This document shows positions 15,625-22,119 of a stretch of 32,531 bases of DNA, one piece after another. A program made the translations under genes and the position numbers. The stretch's first letter is position 1. The number at the start of each line of letters is the position of its first letter. Source of the DNA: Candidatus Sericytochromatia bacterium. GTDB lineage: Bacteria > Cyanobacteriota > Sericytochromatia > S15B-MN24 > JAQBPE01. The notes under the pieces were generated by a model, which saw only the letters and a list, made by a program, of their open reading frames with translations, had not been told where the DNA came from and ran no database searches. The DNA is taken from positions 1-32,531 of the forward strand of contig JAYKJB010000066.1 in NCBI GenBank assembly GCA_035285325.1. Direction: 5' to 3'.

Positions 15625-17100
15625 TTGTTCCAAACCTTGCGAACCCCGCTCTGGCTCGCGGCCACGTCCGTGACGCTGGCCGCCTGCGCCGCCCCCGTGA
15701 CGCCGGCCGTGCCGCCTGCGGGCCCGGTCTCGCGGGGCCGTGATCCAGGGCCGGCCGCCACGCCGCTGGTTCCCTCCGCCCCCGCCGTCAGGACCTCCCC
15801 CCTGCCGGTGGCCAGCGCCAGCCCCCCGCCACCCGGGCGCGCGCTCGACAGCCCGATCCGCCCCCTGCCCGGTGGCCTCGATGAGGTGGCCGTCTTCAAC
15901 TCGAACAATCCGGAACTGCTGCGCGAGAGTGGGGTGCTGCTGTCCACCTTTGCCGGGGGCGGCGTTCACCTGAACCACCCTTTTGCGGGGGCGTTCGAGG
16001 TGTTCCTGCACCACCTGGCGGAAACAGCCTTCATGGACGGCAATGACACCTGCTGGCTGGGGTTGCTGGCCCGCAACGATGGCCAACGCCCGTCGAACCT
16101 GGAGTTGAAGGCCGGCGTCAGCTGGCTGACCGGACCGGACGCCCCGTTCATCGATCTCGACCCGCTCGTTTCCGATCCCCGGGGCGAGGTGTATTCCGGC
16201 CCAGGCGACCGGGTTGCCCTGGATTTCCTGCTCGGACGTTCCAACCTGACGAGGGAGACCTTTGCGCTGGCGGCTGGCGAGACCAAGCTGCTGTTCAATC
16301 AACCGATTCCCGCCAAGAATTTTGGCCTCCCCTCGCGCAATGGACGCTCGGGCCTGTTCCGCTTTCAGGTCGACCAGCCGATCAAGCTGGCGGCGGTCGC
16401 CCTGTTCGGCCGCGCTTCGGACAAGCCGGATCGGCAGGCCTTCCAAGCCTTGCTGGACGCGGGCAAGCGGGCCGCGCCGGCGGAGCGGGCCGCGACCGCC
16501 TATGAGCCGGGCCAGCCTCCCACCGGCGGCAGCTTCATCTACGGCCGAGTGGGCGGAGTCAGCCTGGGCAGTCGCTGGACCGGCACCCTGTTCAATCGGG
16601 CCTCCGAGGTGCTCTCGAGTGCAGGCAGCAGTGTGGGCTTTCCGATCGCCAGCCTGGCGCTGAACACGCTGGGCAGCCGTCAGAATCAGTCCCCCCGCAT
16701 GGTGGTGCGCTATCCGGAATCCCCGCCGGAGGCGCATGGCAGCTATGGCGTGACCTACGACCTGACCATTCCGCTGGACAATCCCGAGGGAACGAGCCGG
16801 CGCTATGCGATCGCCCTCTCGCATCCGCTGCGCATTCCCGAGAATCAGGCCGGGGCGCCCAGCTATGCGCCAACCCCCGGGAAACTGGTCACCTTCCGCG
16901 GCTCGCTGCAACTCGACTGGGACGATGAGCGCCAGCAACCCCGGCGGACCCAGGTTCATCTGGTCTTGCGTCAGGGCGAGCGGGGGACGCCCTTTGAAAC
17001 CGTGACGGTGGCCCCCGGTGGACGCACCGACGCCCGCCTGCGCCTGGTGTATCCGGCCGATTGCACGCCCCCGCAACTGCTCACGGTGACGCGCTTGTAG
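15625..17100 (+). CDS. DUF3370-family lipoprotein
   Basis: 491 residues. The TTG start at 15625 has GGGAGGT 6 nt upstream. The signal peptide ends in LAAC (Cys21), followed by a Pro/Ala-rich linker to about residue 75. The rest matches DUF3370 over its whole length: LPGGLDEVAVFNSNNPELL, GVLLSTFAGG, DAPFIDLDPLV, GEVYSGPGDRV, GSFIYGRVGGVSLGS, VRYPESPPEAHGSYGV and a final PPQLLTVT. I know this family almost only from cyanobacteria, and its function is undescribed. Lipidation suggests a place in the envelope. It ends 9 nt before the convergent GspF-like gene. Confidence 0.88.
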   Translation: MFQTLRTPLWLAATSVTLAACAAPVTPAVPPAGPVSRGRDPGPAATPLVPSAPAVRTSPLPVASASPPPPGRALDSPIRPLPGGLDEVAVFNSNNPELLRESGVLLSTFAGGGVHLNHPFAGAFEVFLHHLAETAFMDGNDTCWLGLLARNDGQRPSNLELKAGVSWLTGPDAPFIDLDPLVSDPRGEVYSGPGDRVALDFLLGRSNLTRETFALAAGETKLLFNQPIPAKNFGLPSRNGRSGLFRFQVDQPIKLAAVALFGRASDKPDRQAFQALLDAGKRAAPAERAATAYEPGQPPTGGSFIYGRVGGVSLGSRWTGTLFNRASEVLSSAGSSVGFPIASLALNTLGSRQNQSPRMVVRYPESPPEAHGSYGVTYDLTIPLDNPEGTSRRYAIALSHPLRIPENQAGAPSYAPTPGKLVTFRGSLQLDWDDERQQPRRTQVHLVLRQGERGTPFETVTVAPGGRTDARLRLVYPADCTPPQLLTVTRL

Positions 17101-17109
17101 GCTGCCGGG

Positions 17110-18186
17110 CTAGGTGAGCTGTTCGACCGTGTGTAGAAAGCCGGAGGCGAGTCGGTAGATCAACCAGCCCATCAGGCCCATCGCGACGGCCGTCAGGGCC
17201 CCGGCCGCCACCGCGATCAGGCGAGCCGCGGCGCGATCGCCGTCTTCTTTCCAGACCTCGCTGGCCGTTTCGAGGGCCTCGTCGAGGCGGCCGGCAGCCT
17301 CTCCGGTCTCGATCACCGAGAGCATCTCATCTGGAAAGGCCTGCGGGTGTTGGCGCATGGCATCGGTCAGGGAGATCCCACGCTGGACCTCCGCCTCGAC
17401 GGCCTGGCAGGCACGGCGCAGACCCGGGTCGGCCAGGTTGTGCGCGGCCAGCGCGAAGGTTTTCGACATCGACAGACCCGCCCCGAGGCAGGTGCCCAGC
17501 AGCAGGCCGAGGTGGGCGATCGCTTGCTGTCGCAGGGCCGACCCCACAAACGGCAGCGAGGCGGCTGCGCGAGCCAACCCCTTGCGCAGGGGCAGGGCCA
17601 CGGGGGCCAGGGCCAGCCAGTAGCTTCCGAAGACCCCGGCATAGAGACCCAGCAAAGGCTGACCGGCTGCGCGCGCGTAGGCGCCCCATTGGCCTTCAAA
17701 CACCAGTTGCAAGGGCGCCAGCAGGGCGGCCGCACTCAGCATGAGCAGGGGATAGATGCCCTTTTTCAGTAGTGCGACGCTGGTCTCATGGCGTTGCCAA
17801 TGGCGGCTGGCCAGGACCTCCAACCCGTCGGAGGTTCGCCCGGACGCCTCGGCTGCCGCCAGCCATTCGGCGTCAAAGGACGGGATGATCGGCGTTTGAC
17901 GGGACAGCTCTTCGGCCAGTGCCCCCCCCCGCGACACCTGGTTCGTGAGACCCGTCAGCACCCCACGGAGCGCCGGCGGCCAGCGCCCTTTGGCCAGACT
18001 GGTCAGCGCGGCAGCAGGGGGCAGGCCACTGCGAAGCAAGCGGCCGAACTGCGCGTAGAAGCTCCCCAGCTGGCGGGGCGCCAGCGGCATCCAGAGCGGG
18101 GCGGCTCCGCGGGGCTGGCGAGGTTGGGAGGGGCGGCGTGGGGCTCGGCGGGTGGGCATTTGACCGGCGACAGACAAGCAGGGCAC
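17110..18186 (-). CDS. Type II secretion/type IV pilus inner-membrane protein, GspF/PilC family
   Basis: 358 residues with two T2SF domains: about 40-165 (FYAQFGRLLRSGLPPAAALTSL...FDAEWLAAAEASG) and about 215-345 (HLGLLLGTCLGAGLSMSKTFALAA...FPDEMLSVIETGEAAGRLDEAL). Membrane segments lie near 145-165, 178-200 and 322-350, the family pattern. These proteins form the inner-membrane platform over the assembly ATPase. No pilin, GspE/PilB ATPase or secretin is nearby, so it acts with parts encoded elsewhere. The N-terminal ~35 residues are Arg/Pro-rich. The start is uncertain: GTG 18186 has AGAGG directly abutting, TTG 18177 has better spacing to the same site, and ATG 18159 has none. Confidence 0.85.
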   Translation of the reverse strand: MPCLSVAGQMPTRRAPRRPSQPRQPRGAAPLWMPLAPRQLGSFYAQFGRLLRSGLPPAAALTSLAKGRWPPALRGVLTGLTNQVSRGGALAEELSRQTPIIPSFDAEWLAAAEASGRTSDGLEVLASRHWQRHETSVALLKKGIYPLLMLSAAALLAPLQLVFEGQWGAYARAAGQPLLGLYAGVFGSYWLALAPVALPLRKGLARAAASLPFVGSALRQQAIAHLGLLLGTCLGAGLSMSKTFALAAHNLADPGLRRACQAVEAEVQRGISLTDAMRQHPQAFPDEMLSVIETGEAAGRLDEALETASEVWKEDGDRAAARLIAVAAGALTAVAMGLMGWLIYRLASGFLHTVEQLT

Positions 18187-18296
18187 CCTCTGTGTACCCG
18201 GCGCCAGGCGGGTTGAGTTCGTTCAGCTCCCGTTCGACCCCTGGGTTCAGGCGGGAGTGTCGAGGTGCCCCCCGGTTTTCGACGCGACGCGCGTCT

Positions 18297-19652
18297 TCAG
18301 CCTGGCCCTTCCGGCTTCTGAAGCCCGAAGTGCTCGCAGTAGGCGCGCCCTTTCACCTGGTTGCCCGCGCGATCGCGCTTGGTGGCGCTCATGGCGCCTT
18401 CCCAGTAATGCGGCAAGGGGTCCTGCATGAAGGGCAGCAGGCGCGCCACCTCCTGATTTTTGATCCGCGCGGAGAGCTCCACCGTCTCGTCGGTGTCGGG
18501 TAGGGTGATGCGCCAGTCGGTGGTGTAGTGCAGACCCGTCCGCGGGCTTTGCCACCAGGCCAGCCGTTCCATGGTGTAGCGCGAACCGACGCTGCCGCGG
18601 CCATCCACGGCGGAGCGGTTGACGTGGCGCGCCCCCGGGTTGCCTTGCTTGTCGCGGAAGGCGAAGAGATTGTAATCGCTGCCGTCATCGAACTGGAGGG
18701 AAAACCAATCCCAGCGATCGGCGAAGCCGGAGACGAAAAATGGGCCCCACTGGTGATCGAGCCAGGAAATGCCGGTCACGGTCTGTGGGGTGCCGCCCAC
18801 CGTCAGGGTGCCCTGCGCGTTGAAGCGCGTCTGACTGTAATACCAGCTGTCCTTGCCCTCCGGCATGTCGATCTTGCCATTGCCCCCGATCAGCAGCGGG
18901 GCTTTGCGGGCGGTCAGTTGCAGGTCGAAGCCGGCCTCCGCGAAGGCGCTGGACAAGGCGTAGCGCTGGTCGCTCAGGCTGCGGAGGCGATGCGGGCCAT
19001 ACGCCTGGGCCAGGCCCTCGCTTGACCCGAGCGCCTGACGTGCGGGAATCCACTGGCGCACGTAGTGAAACCGTCTCAACGTGAGATCGGAAACGGCCAC
19101 GTGGGCCCAGTGGAGCAGCGGCCCCACCTTGAACAGGGTGAACTCGTAGCCGAACTGACGCTTCAGCGGCCCGAGGCCCTTCGTTTCGAGGTGGCCATTG
19201 AGGTACCACCATTCGGTCAGCGCGCTGGCATGGTCGCCTTCGTCACGCGGAAAGCGAATCTGACTCTGTTCGGTGAGGTGGAGCGGACCGAGTCGGCCCT
19301 GGGCGATCGCCTCCAGCTTGCTGCGCAGCGGATCACCAGCCTCACGGCTTGCCGCGGCGGGCGTTTCTGCGAGGGCCAGGCGCGCGATCGCCTGGCTGGA
19401 CTTGGGCTGGGGATCGTGATGCTCGGCATAGGCCGTGAACAGGCTCACCGTCTCCCGATCGCCGCTCCGCAGCGCTTCGGCCAGGACGGTCGCCGTCAGG
19501 CGCTCGTAGGTGGGCAGATCGAGCTGCTGCGGGTCAGCGCTGTGAACCGCGGCGAGGCCCGTCCTCGCGGCAGGAGAGGGGGCGGCGGGTGGCTTGGCGC
19601 AGGCCGCGAGGCCCAGCGCACAGAGCGTCAACAGGATCTTGGAACGGGTCAC
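18297..19652 (-). CDS. AttH/CrtC-like lipocalin-family lipoprotein
   Basis: 451 residues from GTG at 19652, with GAGAGG about 7 nt upstream. The signal peptide ends in LAAC (Cys18). From about residue 130 it matches the AttH / carotenoid 1,2-hydratase-like fold: FPRDEGDHASALTEWWYLNGHL, RQFGYEFTLFKV, ISWLDHQWGPFF, WDWFSLQFDDGSDYNLFAFRD and a C-terminal YWEGAMSATK. These are two lipocalin-like barrels that bind hydrophobic ligands; some members hydrate carotenoids, but most are uncharacterised secreted proteins. The first ~110 mature residues are helical and extra to the family. Genes for carotenoid synthesis are absent here, so I would not call it CrtC. Confidence 0.85.
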   Translation of the reverse strand: MTRSKILLTLCALGLAACAKPPAAPSPAARTGLAAVHSADPQQLDLPTYERLTATVLAEALRSGDRETVSLFTAYAEHHDPQPKSSQAIARLALAETPAAASREAGDPLRSKLEAIAQGRLGPLHLTEQSQIRFPRDEGDHASALTEWWYLNGHLETKGLGPLKRQFGYEFTLFKVGPLLHWAHVAVSDLTLRRFHYVRQWIPARQALGSSEGLAQAYGPHRLRSLSDQRYALSSAFAEAGFDLQLTARKAPLLIGGNGKIDMPEGKDSWYYSQTRFNAQGTLTVGGTPQTVTGISWLDHQWGPFFVSGFADRWDWFSLQFDDGSDYNLFAFRDKQGNPGARHVNRSAVDGRGSVGSRYTMERLAWWQSPRTGLHYTTDWRITLPDTDETVELSARIKNQEVARLLPFMQDPLPHYWEGAMSATKRDRAGNQVKGRAYCEHFGLQKPEGPG

Positions 19653-19753
19653 GCCACGGCCTCTCTGATCGACGAGGCCCGACAGGCCCCCTCCATGTTA
19701 TGGGCCAAGCGGGTGAGACCTGTTTCCAAATCTGGTTAAGGTTTGTTAAATCT

Positions 19754-20287
19754 TTATTTAAGAACCGATTCAATCAGGCTGTCGGGCGGCAGGGTGTGCC
19801 CGGTGAAACGAATCGTCCCCTGGCGGTCCACCAGCACAGCGGTGGGCAGACCACGAATCTGATAGGCCTCGGACACCTTCAACTCCTGGTCCAAGAGCTG
19901 GGGATAGGTCAATTGGGCAGTTTTCACCAGCCGGTGCCGTCCTTCGTCGGTGTCATTCACATTGATGCCCACGACTTCAAGGCCGCTGGAGCCAAACCGA
20001 CGGTGCAACGATTCGACGTGCGGAGCCTCCGCACGACAGCCTCCTCACCAGGAGGCCCAGAACACCATCAAGGCCGCCCGTTTGTCCCGCAAGCTCGACA
20101 GCTTCCAGTTGTCGCCCCGCTCCGTGGCCAGGGCCACCTCGGGGGCCCCGACCTGCGAGGGCGGCGCCATCGTGAGGCGCTCGGCCGAGATGGGGGGGAA
20201 ACCTTGCCACAGCCACAGCCCCGCCAGCAGGAACGGCACGCTGAAGCCGAGCCAGGCCGAGCGAAACGGGAGGAGGGGTGGGGTCAT
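19754..20287 (-). CDS. TlpA-like thioredoxin with in-frame TGA at the first active-site cysteine; candidate selenoprotein
   Basis: A single reading frame of 177 codons interrupted only by TGA at 20045-20047 (codon 81). Before it: an ATG with AGAAGGTGA 5 nt upstream, a membrane anchor (about 11-29) and the TlpA approach strand ending in FWASW. After it, in the same frame: G-G-C-RAEAP, a GINVNDTDEG strand, the cis-proline GLPTAVLVDRQG (Pro148) and a normal C-terminus. The motif is thus W-U-G-G-C if TGA is read as selenocysteine, against WCxxC in ordinary TlpA. A hairpin at the SECIS position follows the TGA. If TGA is a stop, neither half contains a working redox centre, and restart at the TTG of codon 94 would lose Cys84 as well. 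Alternatives are a nonsense mutation or a base error. It would act as a membrane-tethered thiol reductase or oxidase outside the cytoplasm. Confidence 0.8.
20017..20035 (-). promoter_or_regulatory. Candidate bacterial SECIS hairpin after the in-frame TGA
   Basis: On the mRNA strand, CGUGCGGA, loop GGC, UCCGCACG form a perfect 8-bp stem. The stem starts 9 nt and the loop 17 nt after the UGA at 20045-20047. Bacterial SECIS elements lie inside the coding region just 3' of the UGA, with a short loop carrying a G in its first positions, as here. If the top A-U pair opens, the loop reads AGGCU, close to the AGGUCU loop of E. coli fdhF. Confidence 0.65.
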
Positions 20288-20308
20288 CAGGGTCACCTTC
20301 TGCCACTG

Positions 20309-20338
20309 GTTGTACCCAGCCTCCGAGGGCTCTGTCAC
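20309..20338 (-). promoter_or_regulatory. Possible promoter of the TlpA-like gene
   Basis: On the minus strand GTGACA (20338-20333), an 18-nt spacer and TACAAC (20314-20309) lie just upstream of the ribosome site of the TlpA-like gene. One mismatch in the -35 box; the -10 box is weaker. Confidence 0.4.
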
Positions 20339-20425
20339 GCGGACACAGGCGACCCGGTTGACCCCGCGGGACCCATCAGGGCCCACCAAACCAGCGCGCC
20401 AGCACGGGGCGCAAGGACCTCACCG

Positions 20426-21973
20426 TCAGAACAGGGAGGGCAGGGTTTGGCTGCCGGGTTGCAGCAGGTGCTGAACGCTGCCGAGTTCCCGATCATCTTT
20501 ATCTTTGGCTTTGAAAATCAAGGCACAACCTTCGATGACCTTGAGTTCCACCTGAAGCAGACCACCCCTGCGTTCAACGTCTCGTTCATCCAGTTTGGCC
20601 CCATTGTCCGCGCGGTGAACGCTGACTTCCTCGATCCCGGTCGCGTTCACCGTGAAGGTCTTGCGTGTCTCGGGGCCGCAGGCCCCTGAGGGCGCCGGAC
20701 TGCCGGTGCCGCTTCCCGCGTTGGAGTTGCCGCTGCCCTTGTTGGCATCGCTGCTGCCCGTGTTGTCGCTTCCGCTGCTCGCGTTGGCGTTTCCACTGCC
20801 CTTGCTGGCATCGCTGCTGCCCGTATGGATGCTGCCGCTGCTCGTAGGGGCGTTTCCACTGCCCTTGTTGGCATCGCTACTGCCCGTGTTGTCGCTGCCG
20901 CTGCTCGCGTTGGCGTTTCCGCTGCCCTTGTTGGCATCACTGCTACCCGTATGGCCGCTGTCGCTGGCCCGGTCGATGTTGCTGTGACCCGTGCCGGTGA
21001 CGCCGCCGGCCTTGCCCGCGTCGCTGCTGCCCGCATCGGCGTGACCGCTGGCCTTGCCGGCGCCCTGAGGAGGGGGATTGACGTTGCCACTGGCCTTGCT
21101 GGCACTCCCTGGGTCCCGGACCTCCGCCTGGCTTCGTTCGACTTCCTTCGCTTCACCGGATTCGTCCCGTTCACCCGTCGCCTTCGGCAGCGGGTCGGGC
21201 AGGGCTTTGGCCAAGGCCGCCTCCAGCATCGTGACCTGGCTGCGCAGCGTGGCCACCTCGTTCAGCAGGGCCTTCATGGCCCGGCTCACGGCCGTGGCGT
21301 CGGTGAAATCTGGCAGCTTGGTGGCCACCAGCGACTGCGCGGTGGATTCGCTGGCTTCCTGAAAGCGAGCCGGGTCGAAGTCTCCCAGCGGCTTGCCGCC
21401 CAGTTCCTCGACCAGGTTGCTCGTCACCAGCGTGGTGGCTGGGTCGAGCCGGGTTTGAATTTCCGGTTTGGTGGTCCGGATCAGGCTGCGGAAGGTGGCC
21501 GCTGCCCCGCCGAAGGTGGGCACCTCGGCGGCCACCACGAAGGACAGGCCGGCCGGCACCCTGGGCAAGCTGAATTCGCCACCGGCATCGGTTCGCACGG
21601 GCGCCACTTCCGGGAGGCTCTGACCCGCTGCGTCGGTCAGAATGACCCGCGCGCCTTCCACGGCCACGGTGTCCAGAGCGAGCAGGCGGTACGTCGTGCG
21701 CGCGCCCTGAAAGCCCGCCGGGCTGATCAGCGAGATGCCCCGGTCACTGATCAAGCCGAGGCCACGGTCGCTGACCAGCTTGACGCCGGCCCCCACCGCC
21801 AGCCCACTGGGAATGCGCACGGTGCCGCGAACCGGCACGTACTGGACGCGGGCGGCGGCCGCGCGAGGACGCGCCGCGCCGAGCTTGCTCTCGCTGGTCT
21901 CCGGGGGCGTGACCGTGACCCTGCAGGCCGTCAGGGCCGCGACGCTGAAAATGAGAAGCCCGCCATGACGCAT
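20426..21973 (-). CDS. Repeat-rich lipoprotein with LISDRG repeats, regulatory-like beta domain and Ser/Gly/Asn tandem repeats
   Basis: 515 residues from ATG at 21973 with GGGGAAGGTG about 5 nt upstream. The signal peptide ends in LTAC (Cys17). Residues 66-88 are nearly identical 8-residue units (LVSDRGLG, LISDRGIS, LISPAGF). A carboxypeptidase-regulatory-like domain follows (about 95-150, VEGARVILTDAAGQSL...GGEFSLPRVPAG), then the family segment with DPATTLV, LGDFDPARFQ and LPDFTDATAV and a short coiled coil (about 235-260). Residues ~285-430 are low-complexity, including four 21-residue repeats. A small beta domain with two cysteines ends the protein. It is a paralogue of the 22105 gene. 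The function is unknown; the architecture suggests a surface-exposed stalk. Confidence 0.85.
   Translation of the reverse strand: MRHGGLLIFSVAALTACRVTVTPPETSESKLGAARPRAAAARVQYVPVRGTVRIPSGLAVGAGVKLVSDRGLGLISDRGISLISPAGFQGARTTYRLLALDTVAVEGARVILTDAAGQSLPEVAPVRTDAGGEFSLPRVPAGLSFVVAAEVPTFGGAAATFRSLIRTTKPEIQTRLDPATTLVTSNLVEELGGKPLGDFDPARFQEASESTAQSLVATKLPDFTDATAVSRAMKALLNEVATLRSQVTMLEAALAKALPDPLPKATGERDESGEAKEVERSQAEVRDPGSASKASGNVNPPPQGAGKASGHADAGSSDAGKAGGVTGTGHSNIDRASDSGHTGSSDANKGSGNANASSGSDNTGSSDANKGSGNAPTSSGSIHTGSSDASKGSGNANASSGSDNTGSSDANKGSGNSNAGSGTGSPAPSGACGPETRKTFTVNATGIEEVSVHRADNGAKLDERDVERRGGLLQVELKVIEGCALIFKAKDKDDRELGSVQHLLQPGSQTLPSLF
20693..20944 (-). repeat. Four 63-nt tandem repeats coding 21-residue Ser/Gly/Asn/Asp units
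   Basis: Four in-frame copies of a 63-nt unit encode SSDANKGSGN followed by ANASSGSDNTG or variants. Copies 1 and 3 encode nearly the same unit; copy 2 carries APTSSGSIHTG and copy 4 degenerates. The in-frame period allows copy-number change without frameshift. Confidence 0.85.
21710..21778 (-). repeat. Eight-residue LISDRGLG-type repeats, degenerate copy
   Basis: 24-nt period coding LVSDRGLG, LISDRGIS and LISPAGF (residues 66-88 of the lipoprotein). Same repeat as in the 22105 gene but more diverged. Confidence 0.75.
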
Positions 21974-22010
21974 GGGACACCTTCCCCCGCGTTCAGGGAA
22001 AAAGCCGACA

Positions 22011-22025
22011 CGTTCCTTCCATACC
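22011..22025 (-). promoter_or_regulatory. GGTAT-type upstream element of the 20426 lipoprotein gene
   Basis: GGTATGGAAGGAACG on the minus strand, about 50 nt before the start. It is similar to elements before the 22105 gene and the kinase gene. An inverted repeat ATACCC-GAA-GGGTAT (22021-22035) overlaps it. Confidence 0.4.
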
Positions 22026-22095
22026 CGAAGGGTATCCTTTTAACCGGTTCCGAAGGGGCATCTCGTGGCGCGGCAGCCGCTCGAACTTGGTTCGC

Positions 22096-22119
22096 TCAGG
22101 CCGGTCAGGGAGGGCCTGA
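22096..22119 (-). terminator. Weak hairpin at the end of the 22105 lipoprotein gene
   Basis: TCAGGCC (22096-22102) and GGCCTGA (22113-22119) form a 7-bp stem around a 10-nt loop overlapping the stop codon. There is no T-run. Confidence 0.25.

Noticed and set aside
15532-17076. Long minus-strand frame opposite the DUF3370 gene
   Set aside because: The plus-strand product matches DUF3370 over its whole length; the antisense frame has no recognisable features.
18297-19652. Calling this gene carotenoid 1,2-hydratase (crtC)
   Set aside because: Only the fold motifs match, it is a lipoprotein with an extra N-terminal region, and no carotenoid genes are nearby.
19754-20008. Independent small thioredoxin gene starting at TTG 20008
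   Set aside because: It would lack the active site and has no ribosome site; it is the second half of the TGA-interrupted TlpA-like frame.
20041-20060. GGAGG beside the TGA as a ribosome site for restart
   Set aside because: The nearest start after it (a GTG) is out of the TlpA frame, so it would not yield the downstream half.
20693-20944. CRISPR array
   Set aside because: The 63-nt period is an in-frame coding repeat without spacers and without cas genes.
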